NCBI GenBank assembly: GCA_038316335.1 | Contig: JBBQAM010000003.1 | Span: forward strand, 124,001 to 188,000 | DNA from: JALHST01 sp038316335 | Lineage (GTDB): Bacteria; Bacteroidota; Bacteroidia; Flavobacteriales; Flavobacteriaceae | Length of the DNA: 64,000 nt | Direction: 5' to 3' | Shown here: one piece after another, positions 1 through 8,693 of the stretch | How positions within the stretch are numbered: position 1 is the first letter of the stretch | Layout of the letters: every line of letters begins with the position of its first letter | Made by a program: the position numbers and the translations under genes | The notes under the pieces: generated by a model | Told to the model about the DNA's origin: nothing | What the model saw: the letters and a program-made list of their open reading frames with translations, nothing else | The model's database searches: none

Positions 1-2
1 GG

Positions 3-935
3 ATAAGGGTCTGGGGATTTCCACTTTCGTTGTTTGTATTTGCCGTCATGGGTATTTTTCGAGGCTTACAAAATACATTTTGGCCAATGCTTATAGCAAT
101 CGTCGGTGCGTTGCTCAACGTTTTGCTCGACTTCATTTTGGTCTTCGGCATCGATGGCTTCATTCGCCCCCTATATCTCGAGGGTGCTGCTTGGGCAAGT
201 CTTATTTCACAAGGAGTCATGGCGTTTATGGCATTATTTTTACTCCTCAGGAAAACCGATATCGATTTAAAAATTCGTTTTCCCATTCATCCTGAATTGA
301 GCAGATTAATAACCATGAGCCTCAATCTATTCGTCAGGGCCTTGGCTTTGAACATCGCCTTAGTGCTGGCCGTTCGGGAGGCTACCAGTTTAGGGGGCAA
401 CTTTATTGCCGCCCACACCATCGCTATAAATCTTTGGCTTTTTGCTGCATTTTTCATAGACGGCTATGGGGCAGCTGGGAATATAATGGGAGGAAAGCTC
501 CTTGGGGCAAAAGATTATAACGGACTTTGGACGCTTGCAAAGAAGGTGATTCAATATGGCCTCATAGTGAGTCTTGTTCTTGTCTTCCTTTGTTTTCTTT
601 TTTATCATTCCTTAGGAAGATTGTTTTCGAACGAAACGGGGGTGTTGAATGCTTTTTATTCCATTTTTTTTATTCTTATCCTCGGACTGCCCATGAATAC
701 TATCGCCTTCGTTTTTGATGGCCTGTTTAAGGGCCTTGGCGAAATGAAATACTTAAGAAACGTTTTGCTCCTGGCTACCTTTATCGGGTTTGTACCGACC
801 CTATACTTTGGGAGATATATGGGCTGGGGGTTATATGGTATCTGGATGGCCTTTACGATTTGGATGCTTATCCGGGGTGGGGCTTTGGTATGGAAATTCA
901 GAAGAAAGTTTCGACCCCTATTACAAAACACGTAA
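3..935 (+). CDS. MATE-family (DinF-like) efflux transporter, 5'-truncated
   Basis: C-terminal part, about 310 codons, of a multidrug and toxin extrusion transporter. The reading frame is open to the left edge: codons before the first possible start (TTG at 30) continue the family sequence, so the true start lies outside the window. Visible features are repeated hydrophobic helices and the motif GIFRGLQNTFWPM, typical of the DinF branch of bacterial MATE proteins, which export cationic compounds or drugs using a Na+ or H+ gradient. The end is basic (KFRRKFRPLL). An enoyl-CoA hydratase follows 21 bases later on the same strand and may be co-transcribed. Family call is firm; substrate is unknown. 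Confidence 0.88.
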   Translation: MRVWGFPLSLFVFAVMGIFRGLQNTFWPMLIAIVGALLNVLLDFILVFGIDGFIRPLYLEGAAWASLISQGVMAFMALFLLLRKTDIDLKIRFPIHPELSRLITMSLNLFVRALALNIALVLAVREATSLGGNFIAAHTIAINLWLFAAFFIDGYGAAGNIMGGKLLGAKDYNGLWTLAKKVIQYGLIVSLVLVFLCFLFYHSLGRLFSNETGVLNAFYSIFFILILGLPMNTIAFVFDGLFKGLGEMKYLRNVLLLATFIGFVPTLYFGRYMGWGLYGIWMAFTIWMLIRGGALVWKFRRKFRPLLQNT

Positions 936-956
936 TTTTGTACCAAATATGCGATT

Positions 957-1724
957 ATGGCCACCGACAGGTTAAACGGAAGTCTATACACCAAAATTGA
1001 AAATAGAATTGCAACGATTGAATTTGGTCATCCCGCAAGTAATTCGTTCGTGGCAGAACTTCTGGACAGGTTGACCCAAGAGCTGCAGAAACTATCTGAA
1101 AATGGGAATGTTTCGATTATCGTTTTAAAATCGGAGGGCGACCGTGCCTTTTGTGCAGGCGCATCCTTAAACGAGCTAATGGCCATTGCCACTTTAAAAG
1201 AAGGTGAAATTTTCTTTAGTGGTTTTGCAAATGTTATCAATGCCATGCGTACCTGCTCAAAAATAATCATAGGTCGCATTCAGGGAAAGGCCGTTGGAGG
1301 AGGTGTTGGGCTTGCAGCTGCCTGCGATTATGTCTTCGCTTCAGTCGATGCAGCCATCCGACTTTCCGAATTGACGATCGGCATTGCACCTTTGGTAATT
1401 GCGCCTGCCGTCGAACGTAAAATCGGAAAAGCAGGTCTGTCTGAATTATCGCTTGCACCCACTGATTGGAAAAATGCATATTGGGCGCAAGAAAAAGGTT
1501 TATACTCGAAAGTCTATGATAGTATCAATGCTATGGATACCGATCTTGATTTTTTTTCAAATAAATTGGCTTCCTATAACCCCACTGCGCTTTACGAACT
1601 AAAAAAAGTGCTTTGGGAAGGTACTTCACATTGGGACGCTCTCTTGCAGGAGCGTTCGGCCATTTCGGGTGCATTGGTCTTATCTGAATTCACTAAAAAC
1701 GCATTGTCTAATTTTAATAAATGA
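957..1724 (+). CDS. enoyl-CoA hydratase/isomerase family protein
   Basis: A 255-residue crotonase-fold protein, normal length for the family. The first oxyanion-hole segment is DRAFCAGASLNEL and the second is GGGVGLAAACDYVFA. The Glu that many enoyl-CoA hydratases carry in the second segment (GGGCELA type) is replaced by Gly here. The second catalytic Glu is probably the one in RLSELTIGIAP. The GVGLAAACD pattern resembles methylglutaconyl-CoA hydratases of leucine breakdown (LiuC type), but exact substrate cannot be fixed from sequence. It acts on acyl-CoA thioesters in the cytoplasm. It starts at ATG 957, 21 bases after the MATE gene, and a 37-residue membrane ORF follows almost immediately. 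Confidence 0.85.
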   Translation: MATDRLNGSLYTKIENRIATIEFGHPASNSFVAELLDRLTQELQKLSENGNVSIIVLKSEGDRAFCAGASLNELMAIATLKEGEIFFSGFANVINAMRTCSKIIIGRIQGKAVGGGVGLAAACDYVFASVDAAIRLSELTIGIAPLVIAPAVERKIGKAGLSELSLAPTDWKNAYWAQEKGLYSKVYDSINAMDTDLDFFSNKLASYNPTALYELKKVLWEGTSHWDALLQERSAISGALVLSEFTKNALSNFNK

Positions 1725-1728
1725 GAAT

Positions 1729-1842
1729 ATGAAATTTCTTCAATATTTCAACGGGCAACTTTTATTTGCCTTATTGGCCTTTTTCTTGATAATCATCTAT
1801 GTTGTCAATCGCTTTCGAAATAATCGAAAATTCAAGAAGTAG
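1729..1842 (+). CDS. small single-pass membrane protein (37 aa)
   Basis: A short ORF starting 4 bases after the stop of the enoyl-CoA hydratase. It encodes MKFLQYFNGQ, then one hydrophobic stretch rich in Leu, Phe and Ile (about residues 11-26), then a basic tail (NRFRNNRKFKK). The layout of one transmembrane helix followed by positive charges is that of a real small membrane protein with its basic end in the cytoplasm. Tight coupling to the upstream gene suggests co-translation. I recognise no family. It could be a chance ORF, but the charge pattern and spacing argue for expression. Confidence 0.5.
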   Translation: MKFLQYFNGQLLFALLAFFLIIIYVVNRFRNNRKFKK

Positions 1843-1896
1843 TTTTTAAAAACACCGCCTTTTAAGAATCATTAACTTTACACCCTAAAAGCTAAC

Positions 1897-2349
1897 ATGG
1901 GCACTATTAGGATTACCAAGGAATTTACCTTCGAGACCGGTCACGCACTTTATGGCTACGATGGAAAATGTAAAAACGTTCATGGGCACAGTTACAAACT
2001 TTCGGTAACGGTCATAGGGATCCCAATCAGCGATCCAGATCATGTAAAAATGGGTATGGTTATCGATTTTGGGGATTTAAAGGCTATTGTGAAAGAGGAA
2101 ATCGTAGATCCTTTTGACCATGCTACCGTTTTTAATAAGAATACGCCCCATGTTGAATTGGCCCGCGAATTAATGGATCGTGGGCATAAGGTTATTTTAG
2201 CCGATTACCAGCCCACGAGCGAAAATATGGTAATTGATTTTGCGCAAAAAATCAAGTCACGACTGCCTAAGAACATTCAGTTGCATTCGTTAAGGCTTCG
2301 GGAAACCGAAACTGCATTCGCCGAGTGGTTTGCAGAAGACAATCGATAG
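1897..2349 (+). CDS. queD: 6-carboxytetrahydropterin synthase QueD
   Basis: A 150-residue enzyme of the QueD/PTPS family. It turns dihydroneopterin triphosphate into 6-carboxy-5,6,7,8-tetrahydropterin, the second step towards the queuosine precursor preQ0. Zinc ligands are visible as GHALYGYD and NVHGHSYKL, with the catalytic Cys just before in GKCKNVHGH. The catalytic His is in DHATVFN, and the family Glu is in RETETAFAEW near the C-terminus. A possible promoter -7 element (TAACTTTA, 1873-1880) lies 16 bases before the ATG. lpxH follows on the same strand but has its own promoter-like sequence. Confidence 0.93.
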   Translation: MGTIRITKEFTFETGHALYGYDGKCKNVHGHSYKLSVTVIGIPISDPDHVKMGMVIDFGDLKAIVKEEIVDPFDHATVFNKNTPHVELARELMDRGHKVILADYQPTSENMVIDFAQKIKSRLPKNIQLHSLRLRETETAFAEWFAEDNR

Positions 2350-2438
2350 AACATATAAAATAGGGTCTTATTTCCTGCACTTCATAAAATGCCTTCCACA
2401 AGTGTAAAGACGTATGTACCGGGTAAACAAATTCAACC

Positions 2439-2469
2439 TTGGGGAGCTAGGGGGCTTTTCCTATCTTTA
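2439..2469 (+). promoter_or_regulatory. Bacteroidota-type promoter of lpxH
   Basis: TTG at 2439-2441, a 20-base spacer, then TATCTTTA at 2462-2469, close to the -33 TTTG / -7 TAnnTTTG consensus. Transcription would begin around 2475, only a base or two before ATG 2477, giving a leaderless or nearly leaderless message. It also argues against the longer reading frame that starts at 2414, because that start would lie upstream of the promoter. Confidence 0.45.
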
Positions 2470-2476
2470 CATACAT

Positions 2477-3247
2477 ATGACGACCATCAAAATACCTAGT
2501 GGCCAAAAAATATACTTCGCAAGCGACAATCACTTGGGGGCGCCTACTAGGGAGCATAGTTTGCCTCGTGAAAAAAAATTCGTCGCCTGGTTGGAAGAGA
2601 TTAAAACCGATGCCGCTGCAATTTTTCTTCTTGGAGATCTTTTCGATTTTTGGTTGGAGTACCGAACAGTAGTCCCTAAAGGATTTGTTCGCACCTTGGG
2701 CAAACTCGCCGAATTATCGGATTCTGGAATACCCATCTATTATTTCGTCGGTAATCATGATCTTTGGATGAATGGTTATTTCGAAGAAGAACTTGGTATC
2801 CCTGTCTTTCATGAACCCCATGTTTTCGAATTTAACGACAAATCTTTTTTCATTGGTCACGGTGACGGTCTCGGACCAGGTGATAAAGGCTACAAACGCA
2901 TGAAAAAAATCTTTACCCATCCTTTTTCCAAATGGCTTTATCGTTGGGTGCATCCTGATTGGGGCGTGCGTTTAGGCCAATATTTTTCAGTTAAGAACAA
3001 GATGATTTCAGGGGAAGAGGATATCAAATACCTAGGAGCTGAGAACGAGTGGTTGGTACAATACGCCAAGCGAAAATTAGAAAAAACGCATTTCGATTAC
3101 TTTATTTTCGGGCACCGACATCTTCCTTTGGAAATCGATTTGGGCAATGCCTCAAAGTATATCAATTTAGGAGATTGGATAACCTACTTCACCTATGCCG
3201 TTTTTGATGGGGAACAATTGGTCCTGGAAAAATATCCTGTCACGTAG
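2477..3247 (+). CDS. lpxH: UDP-2,3-diacylglucosamine diphosphatase LpxH
   Basis: A 256-residue calcineurin-like phosphoesterase. LpxH cleaves UDP-2,3-diacylglucosamine to lipid X and UMP in lipid A synthesis at the inner face of the cytoplasmic membrane. The metal-binding blocks appear in order: ASDNHLGAP, LLGDLFDFW, VGNHDLW, IGHGDGLG and FGHRHLP. The frame is open back to 2414, but those extra 21 residues look unlike the family and overlap a promoter, so ATG 2477 is chosen. The stop overlaps the convergent MFS gene by 8 bases. A second, more distant LpxH-like protein is encoded at 43243-44115; this copy is the better candidate for essential lipid A synthesis. Confidence 0.9.
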   Translation: MTTIKIPSGQKIYFASDNHLGAPTREHSLPREKKFVAWLEEIKTDAAAIFLLGDLFDFWLEYRTVVPKGFVRTLGKLAELSDSGIPIYYFVGNHDLWMNGYFEEELGIPVFHEPHVFEFNDKSFFIGHGDGLGPGDKGYKRMKKIFTHPFSKWLYRWVHPDWGVRLGQYFSVKNKMISGEEDIKYLGAENEWLVQYAKRKLEKTHFDYFIFGHRHLPLEIDLGNASKYINLGDWITYFTYAVFDGEQLVLEKYPVT

Positions 3248-4499
3248 TCGCCTCATGTTCTTCGATGTCCTTTCGTAAATCGAGTTTCCTAAAAGTAGGG
3301 GAGACATAGGCGGTTATCCCGACCGTAATCAAGGTCATACACCCACCAAAAACAACGGCCGCAGCCGTTCCCATCAATTTGGCTGTCAGGCCGCTTTCAA
3401 AGGCGCCAAGTTCATTTGAAGAACCAACGAACATAGAATTCACAGATGCCACCCTACCCCGCATATGGTCCGGGGTCTTCAATTGCAATATGGTCTGGCG
3501 AACGATCATAGAGATTCCATCGAGGGCCCCACTAAGAAAAAGAGCGCCGACCGAGAGCCAAAACGTTGTGGATATTCCAAAAATTATCATACAGATACCA
3601 AATCCAAAAACTGCTATTAGCAACTTCTTTCCAGCATTTTGATGTAGTGGAAAACGGGTGGATCCGATCATGGTAATAGATGCCCCGACTGCCGGCGCGG
3701 CCCGTAATATGCCGAAGCCTTCTGCGCCGACATGTAAAATATCCTGGGCATAAATCGGAAGCAGGGCGACCGCTCCCCCGAAGAGCACGGCGATCATATC
3801 AAGTGTCAATGCTCCGAAAATCGACTTTTTGCCAAAAACAAAGCGTATTCCTTCCTTAAGGCTTTGCAAGATGGGCTCCCCCAATTTCGGATTCATAATC
3901 GGTTTCCTGGAGATTTGTAGGAGCCCAAGCAAGGCAATGATCGAAAACCCAAAAATAAGGCACATAGACCAATGGATCCCGATCCAGCTTATAGAAAACC
4001 CCGCCAAGGCTGGACCCAATACCGATGCGAATTGCCAGGTGGTACTGCTCCATGTAGCGGCATTCGGGTATACTTTTTTAGGAACGATCAGGGCGATCAA
4101 TGAAAAAATGGTGGGTCCTAAAAAAGCTCGGACAATTCCGCCAAGGAAGACCAAACAATAAATACTGTACAAAATCGCCGTAGCTGAAATATGATTGGCC
4201 ATCGCCGGTATACTGAGAATAAAAAGTCCAAGACTGATACTTGAAAAACCGAGGATGCATTTAACCAAGAGGTTCCTTTTTTCCATTTGATCCACAAAAT
4301 GACCAGCGAAAAGTGCCGTAGACACGGCAGGAATTACCTCCATAAGACCTATAATCCCAAGGGATAAAGGGTCTTTTGTCAGTGAATAAACTTGCCATTC
4401 AATTACAATAAACTGCATGGCCCAGGCAAAGACCATGGCAAACCGTACGCCCAAAAAAATATTGAATTCCCTGTAGCGTAAAGCAGCGTATGGATCCAT
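3240..4499 (-). CDS. MFS transporter (EntS-like)
   Basis: A 419-residue membrane protein of the major facilitator superfamily with about 12 hydrophobic helices. The N-terminus (YREFNIFLGVRFAMVFAWAMQ) and the loop FVDQMEKRNLLVKC after the second helix match the branch containing enterobactin exporter EntS and macrolide exporters. Its likely job is proton-driven export of a small molecule such as a siderophore or drug; no substrate can be named from context. It is convergent with lpxH (8-base overlap) and lies downstream of recJ on the same strand, with 181 bases between them. That gap shows no convincing -33/-7 pair, so recJ read-through is possible. Confidence 0.85.
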   Translation of the reverse strand: MDPYAALRYREFNIFLGVRFAMVFAWAMQFIVIEWQVYSLTKDPLSLGIIGLMEVIPAVSTALFAGHFVDQMEKRNLLVKCILGFSSISLGLFILSIPAMANHISATAILYSIYCLVFLGGIVRAFLGPTIFSLIALIVPKKVYPNAATWSSTTWQFASVLGPALAGFSISWIGIHWSMCLIFGFSIIALLGLLQISRKPIMNPKLGEPILQSLKEGIRFVFGKKSIFGALTLDMIAVLFGGAVALLPIYAQDILHVGAEGFGILRAAPAVGASITMIGSTRFPLHQNAGKKLLIAVFGFGICMIIFGISTTFWLSVGALFLSGALDGISMIVRQTILQLKTPDHMRGRVASVNSMFVGSSNELGAFESGLTAKLMGTAAAVVFGGCMTLITVGITAYVSPTFRKLDLRKDIEEHEATT

Positions 4500-4680
4500 G
4501 TAACAATTTCAAGGCTGAATAATGATGCCAAAGATATTATTATAAAATGGTATGATATGTCTATCTGCCTCAAAAATGGTTGGAAGATATTAATAGGTAC
4601 TTAAATCAGCACTTATGAAATTTTGTAGGCAATAATTTATATTTTAATCACCTAGGTCAGAATAGGGAACTCTTAAAAAC

Positions 4681-6369
4681 CTACATGATATCCCGCATTT
4701 TTAATTGCAAGCTTACATTGCCTTGCCATTCATTTTCATCGAGAGAGAAAACCGCACTGAACGGCTTTCTATTTTGAACAAGCTCCAATTTATGTCCCAG
4801 ATTAAAACCAATTGCCGATATCGATCGACTACCTCTTTGGGAGACCGTTAGTTTTAGATGTTTTTCGTCTTCACCGACACCTTTGGCATATCCCGTGTCG
4901 GTTAAATTATCGGCCATGAAAACCGGCATCATGTTGCCAGGGCCAAAAGGTGCCAATTGATTGATAATGCGTACTAATTTTGGTGTAATTTGGTCAAGTT
5001 GTAATTGGGTATCGACCAAAATTTCAGGTGTCAACAGATTGGGGTCAATGGTTTCCGAAACGACCTTCTCAAATTGCTTTTTAAAATTTTCATATTGGTT
5101 TTCAAACATGGTAAGTCCCGCCGCATATTTATGGCCCCCGAACTGTTCGATGTTCTCTGAACAACCTTCCAAGGCATTATAGACATCGAAACCTTTTACC
5201 GATCGTGCCGATGCAGCCAGTTTATTACCACTTTTTGTGAATACCAAGGTGGGTCGATAATAAGTTTCCGTTAAACGTGACGCAACAATACCGATGACCC
5301 CCTTGTGCCAGGTATCCTTATATACGACCGACGTATACCCATTTACTTCGTTATTGGCCGCTATCTGCTCTAGTGCCTCCAGCGTAATTTCCTGATCCAA
5401 ATTTTTTCTGTCGGAGTTGTACATTTCAATCTCTCCCGCGATTTTAGCAGCTTGTTCAGTATCATTGGCCGTAAGCAGGTTAACGGCGTGTTGCCCATGC
5501 TTCATACGGCCTGCCGCATTGATGCGCGGGGCGATTATAAAAACCACATCGGTAATGGTCAGTTCGTTCTTTTTAATTTGATCTATAATGGCCTTGAAAC
5601 CTTTTCGGGGAGCCGAATTCATTACTTCGAGACCATAATAGGCAAGTACCCGGTTTTCGCCCGTAATAGGAACGATATCAGCCCCAATGGCCGTGGCTAC
5701 CAAATCGAGATAGGGAACAAGATCCTGAATGGTCTGCCCTCTTTTAAAAGCCAGTGCCTGTATCAATTTGAAGCCGACCCCACAGCCACAAAGCTCATCG
5801 TACGGATACCCGCAATCGTCCCTTTTTGGATCTAAAATAGCCACCGCTTTCGGCAAATGGCTGCCTGGCCGATGATGGTCGCATATAATGAAATCGATGT
5901 TTTTATCATTGGCATAGTCCACTTTATCAAGGGCCTTTATACCACAATCCAGGGCAATGATCAAGGAGAAACCATTGTCCTCGGCAAAATCGATTCCCTG
6001 TAATGAAATCCCATAACCTTCCTCATATCGGTCTGGAATATACGTCGCAACATTGGGATAGTAGGTCAATAGATAAGATGAAACAAGGGCTACGGCCGTT
6101 GTACCATCAACATCATAATCGCCAAATATCAGAATATTCTCATCGTTGGCGATGGCAGCCTGAATCCGGGCGACTGCAAGCTCCATGTCCTGCATCAAAA
6201 ACGGGTCGTGAAGATGGCCAAGTTCGGGACGGAAAAACCTTTTAGCCTCCGAATAGGTAGTAATATTGCGTTGCAATAGGAGATGCGCTACCAATTGATC
6301 GACCTTTAATTCTTTGGCCAAGGCATCGATTTTATCTTGTTCCGGTTTGGGTTTTATAGTCCAGCGCAT
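4681..6369 (-). CDS. recJ: single-stranded-DNA-specific exonuclease RecJ
   Basis: A 562-residue 5'-3' single-strand DNA exonuclease used in recombination and mismatch repair. The DHH domain shows DYDVDG at residues 84-89, the DCG motif near 141 and DHH at 164-166. The DHHA1 domain shows GGHKYAAG at 411-418. A C-terminal OB-like region follows. The aspartates and histidines of the DHH motifs bind the catalytic Mn2+. Length is normal for the family. The gene appears to stand alone: the next gene upstream (OsmC-like) is 92 bases away on the same strand. Confidence 0.95.
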   Translation of the reverse strand: MRWTIKPKPEQDKIDALAKELKVDQLVAHLLLQRNITTYSEAKRFFRPELGHLHDPFLMQDMELAVARIQAAIANDENILIFGDYDVDGTTAVALVSSYLLTYYPNVATYIPDRYEEGYGISLQGIDFAEDNGFSLIIALDCGIKALDKVDYANDKNIDFIICDHHRPGSHLPKAVAILDPKRDDCGYPYDELCGCGVGFKLIQALAFKRGQTIQDLVPYLDLVATAIGADIVPITGENRVLAYYGLEVMNSAPRKGFKAIIDQIKKNELTITDVVFIIAPRINAAGRMKHGQHAVNLLTANDTEQAAKIAGEIEMYNSDRKNLDQEITLEALEQIAANNEVNGYTSVVYKDTWHKGVIGIVASRLTETYYRPTLVFTKSGNKLAASARSVKGFDVYNALEGCSENIEQFGGHKYAAGLTMFENQYENFKKQFEKVVSETIDPNLLTPEILVDTQLQLDQITPKLVRIINQLAPFGPGNMMPVFMADNLTDTGYAKGVGEDEKHLKLTVSQRGSRSISAIGFNLGHKLELVQNRKPFSAVFSLDENEWQGNVSLQLKMRDIM

Positions 6370-6461
6370 GGTTTCATATTTCGGTATTTCTACCTACACA
6401 AAGCAATCATTAAATTATAAATCGCTGTCTTCCATTCAGTTAATCCAGAAATTTGGGCTTT

Positions 6462-6890
6462 TTACTTAGGATGAAAGACCGTCTTGATTTCCAATTCTGC
6501 GAACTGCCTGAACATTTTCATCACCCCGCAATATTTCTCAAAGGAAAGGTCTACAGCCCTTTGGAGCTTCTTTTCATCGAGATTCGCCCCATGAAAATGA
6601 TATTCGACAACCACCTTGTCATAATATTTAGGATGTTCATCGGTTAGGTTCGCAATAGTCTCAATTCTAAAATCTGCTACTTCAAGTTTCATTTTTTTGA
6701 TGAGGGCAGCTACATCCAGACCCGAACATCCCGCCAAACTTGACAACATTAAGGCCTTTGGGCGATACCCTTTTCCTTCTCCCCCATCCTCTGGGCTGGC
6801 GTCGATTTTTAAGCTCAGCCCCGAAGGATTCGTGCTCTCAAAGGCCATTTTCCCAAGCCATTTGGTCGTTATATGATTTGTAGATCCCAT
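6462..6890 (-). CDS. OsmC family protein
   Basis: A 142-residue member of the OsmC/Ohr superfamily, which are thiol peroxidases acting on organic hydroperoxides, or relatives of unknown role. The typical core is ALMLSSLAGCSGLDVAALI with one Cys in the central helix, followed by the beta-strand region RIETIANLTDEHPKYY. I see no second conserved Cys, as in the OsmC-like (YhfA type) branch rather than classical Ohr, so peroxidase activity is uncertain. The frame stays open to 7160, but that extension runs into the divergent gene; ATG at 6890 gives the family N-terminus. It is divergent from an AhpD-like gene, 49 bases apart. Confidence 0.82.
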   Translation of the reverse strand: MGSTNHITTKWLGKMAFESTNPSGLSLKIDASPEDGGEGKGYRPKALMLSSLAGCSGLDVAALIKKMKLEVADFRIETIANLTDEHPKYYDKVVVEYHFHGANLDEKKLQRAVDLSFEKYCGVMKMFRQFAELEIKTVFHPK

Positions 6891-6939
6891 AATTTTTCGT
6901 TTCTTTAGAAGTATAAAAATACAACAAAAAGAACGTATA

Positions 6940-7530
6940 ATGCCACTCGTAGAACCACTTGACCCAGACCACGATCCGGATACAAAAATGTTGGCCGAAT
7001 ACTTCAATGAAACCTTAGGTTTTTGCCCGAATTCGGTTTTGACCATGCAACATCGGCCTGCAATTTCCAAGGCTTTTATCAATCTAAACAAGGCCGTAAT
7101 GGCCAATGATGGCCGCGTAACCTCGGCCCTCAAACGTTTGATAGCGTGGGTAAGTAGCAATGCAGCCGAATGTCGCTATTGTCAGGCCCATGCCATCCGG
7201 GCGGCTGAGCGTTACGGTGCGGATAATGAGCAGCTCGATAATGTTTGGGAGTACCGTTCACACCCCGCTTTCTCAAAGGCCGAAAAGGCGGCATTAGAAT
7301 TTGCCCTTGCCGCATCCCAGGTGCCCAATGCCGTTAACGGGCAAATAAAAAAAGATCTCTATGAATATTGGGACGAAGGCGAAATCGTAGAAATATTAGG
7401 GGTTATTTCGTTATTCGGATTTCTGAATCGATGGAACGATTCGATGGGCACGACTCTTGAAAAAGGAGCTATTGAAAGTGGGGAGATCTATTTGGGAAAA
7501 CATGGCTGGGAAACAGGCAAACACGTATAA
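6940..7530 (+). CDS. carboxymuconolactone decarboxylase / AhpD-like protein
   Basis: A 196-residue protein of the AhpD/CMD fold. The redox motif ECRYCQAHAI, with the CxxC pair and following His, is the AhpD-type active site that passes electrons to peroxidases. A second helical unit follows (SKAEKAALEFALAASQVPNAV), as in peroxidase-related CMD proteins. It is most likely a cytoplasmic antioxidant factor. It is divergent from an OsmC-family gene with only 49 bases between starts, so both probably share a control region for oxidative stress. The partner reductant is unknown. Confidence 0.82.
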   Translation: MPLVEPLDPDHDPDTKMLAEYFNETLGFCPNSVLTMQHRPAISKAFINLNKAVMANDGRVTSALKRLIAWVSSNAAECRYCQAHAIRAAERYGADNEQLDNVWEYRSHPAFSKAEKAALEFALAASQVPNAVNGQIKKDLYEYWDEGEIVEILGVISLFGFLNRWNDSMGTTLEKGAIESGEIYLGKHGWETGKHV

Positions 7531-7550
7531 CGAAATATAGCAAAGGCGTA

Positions 7551-7568
7551 TTTGTATGCTTTTACAAA
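7551..7568. promoter_or_regulatory. inverted repeat upstream of the cytochrome gene
   Basis: TTTGTA, six bases, then TACAAA, 81 bases upstream of the diheme cytochrome start. The first arm begins with a -33-like TTTG, and a weak -7-like element (TTACTTGA, from 7574) follows 19 bases later. It could be a regulator-binding site over a promoter, or a weak hairpin after the AhpD-like gene. Confidence 0.25.
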
Positions 7569-7648
7569 CATAATTTACTTGAACTGTCTATTGGGTTTCG
7601 TCCTACTCCGTAAGACATTCGTCAAAAAAAGCAGTATAATCAGTAGTT

Positions 7649-8686
7649 ATGAATAATGAGACCACATACTTGCTTAAAACCTTAGTGCGTCAAATTTATC
7701 TTTGCTGTGGTGGAATGCTTCTAGTGTCATTCGTAACCATCCTTCTTTATTTTGATGTTTTTTCCAAAGATGTAGTGCCGCTAGCTGAAACAACTAGTGT
7801 GCCAAGTGACCCAGAATATGATGCAACACGGCTAAATGATTCCGAGGAAAATAAAATCATAAAGTACGGTCATGAACTCTTTGTAAATACGCCCAAGTAT
7901 ATCGGTCCGGATAATGGCAAGCAAGAATTCATTTTTGCCGGAAATAGACTTGCCTGCAACAATTGTCACCTGTACTCGGGAACAAAACCTTTCTCTGCTT
8001 CCTTGATCGGAATCGTAAATAGATTTCCACAGTTTAGGGCAAGGGAGAACAAAATTGGCACGATTGAGGAGCGTATAAATGGCTGTATGGAACGGAGTAT
8101 GAATGGAAAGACCTTGCCTTCAGATGGAAATGAGATGAAAGCCTTTGTTAAGTACCTTACGTGGTTAAGTCGATTTGCACCACATGATGGGAATATGGCT
8201 GATCAGGGTTTTATTAAAATTGAAATCCCGAACAGAAAAGTTGATCTTGTCAATGGGGAAAAGGTCTTCAAAATGACCTGTGTAGAATGCCATGGCTTGG
8301 ATGGCCAGGGTAAAAAAGCTTCGAGTAGTTATACATATCAATATCCTCCACTTTGGGGGGAAGATTCCTTTAACAACGGTGCCGGGATGAATCGCGTCAT
8401 AACAGCCGCCCAATTTATCAAGGCTAACATGCCCTTCGGAACCACCTTTGAAGCTCCTTTACTTACCGATGAAGAAGCCTATGATGTGGCCGGGTATATT
8501 ACCCGGCAAATAAGGCCCATTAAAGACCATTCCGAGAAAGATTTTCCCGATTTGAAGAAGAAACCTGTATCAACGCCCTATCCCCCATATGCAGATTTAT
8601 TCCCTTTGGAACAGCACCAACTAGGGCCTTTTCAGCCAATAATTAACTATTACAAACAGAAATATAACATAGCTAAAACCAAATAA
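7649..8686 (+). CDS. membrane-anchored diheme c-type cytochrome, TsdA-like
   Basis: A 345-residue protein with an N-terminal membrane helix (about 16-36) and two heme c sites, CNNCH (103-107) and CVECH (211-215). The segment INGCMERSMNGKTLP between them is characteristic of the thiosulfate dehydrogenase (TsdA/SoxX-like) branch. TsdA couples thiosulfate and tetrathionate using periplasmic heme c. The predicted location is the periplasmic face of the inner membrane. A Tat-exported DsrE-like protein starts 8 bases after the stop, so the two very likely form one operon. Thiosulfate or tetrathionate as substrate is an inference from family, not shown by the sequence. Confidence 0.8.
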   Translation: MNNETTYLLKTLVRQIYLCCGGMLLVSFVTILLYFDVFSKDVVPLAETTSVPSDPEYDATRLNDSEENKIIKYGHELFVNTPKYIGPDNGKQEFIFAGNRLACNNCHLYSGTKPFSASLIGIVNRFPQFRARENKIGTIEERINGCMERSMNGKTLPSDGNEMKAFVKYLTWLSRFAPHDGNMADQGFIKIEIPNRKVDLVNGEKVFKMTCVECHGLDGQGKKASSSYTYQYPPLWGEDSFNNGAGMNRVITAAQFIKANMPFGTTFEAPLLTDEEAYDVAGYITRQIRPIKDHSEKDFPDLKKKPVSTPYPPYADLFPLEQHQLGPFQPIINYYKQKYNIAKTK

Positions 8687-8693
8687 ATGTATT

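Noticed and set aside
2414..2476. N-terminal extension of lpxH
   Set aside because: The added residues do not fit LpxH, and a promoter lies between this start and ATG 2477.
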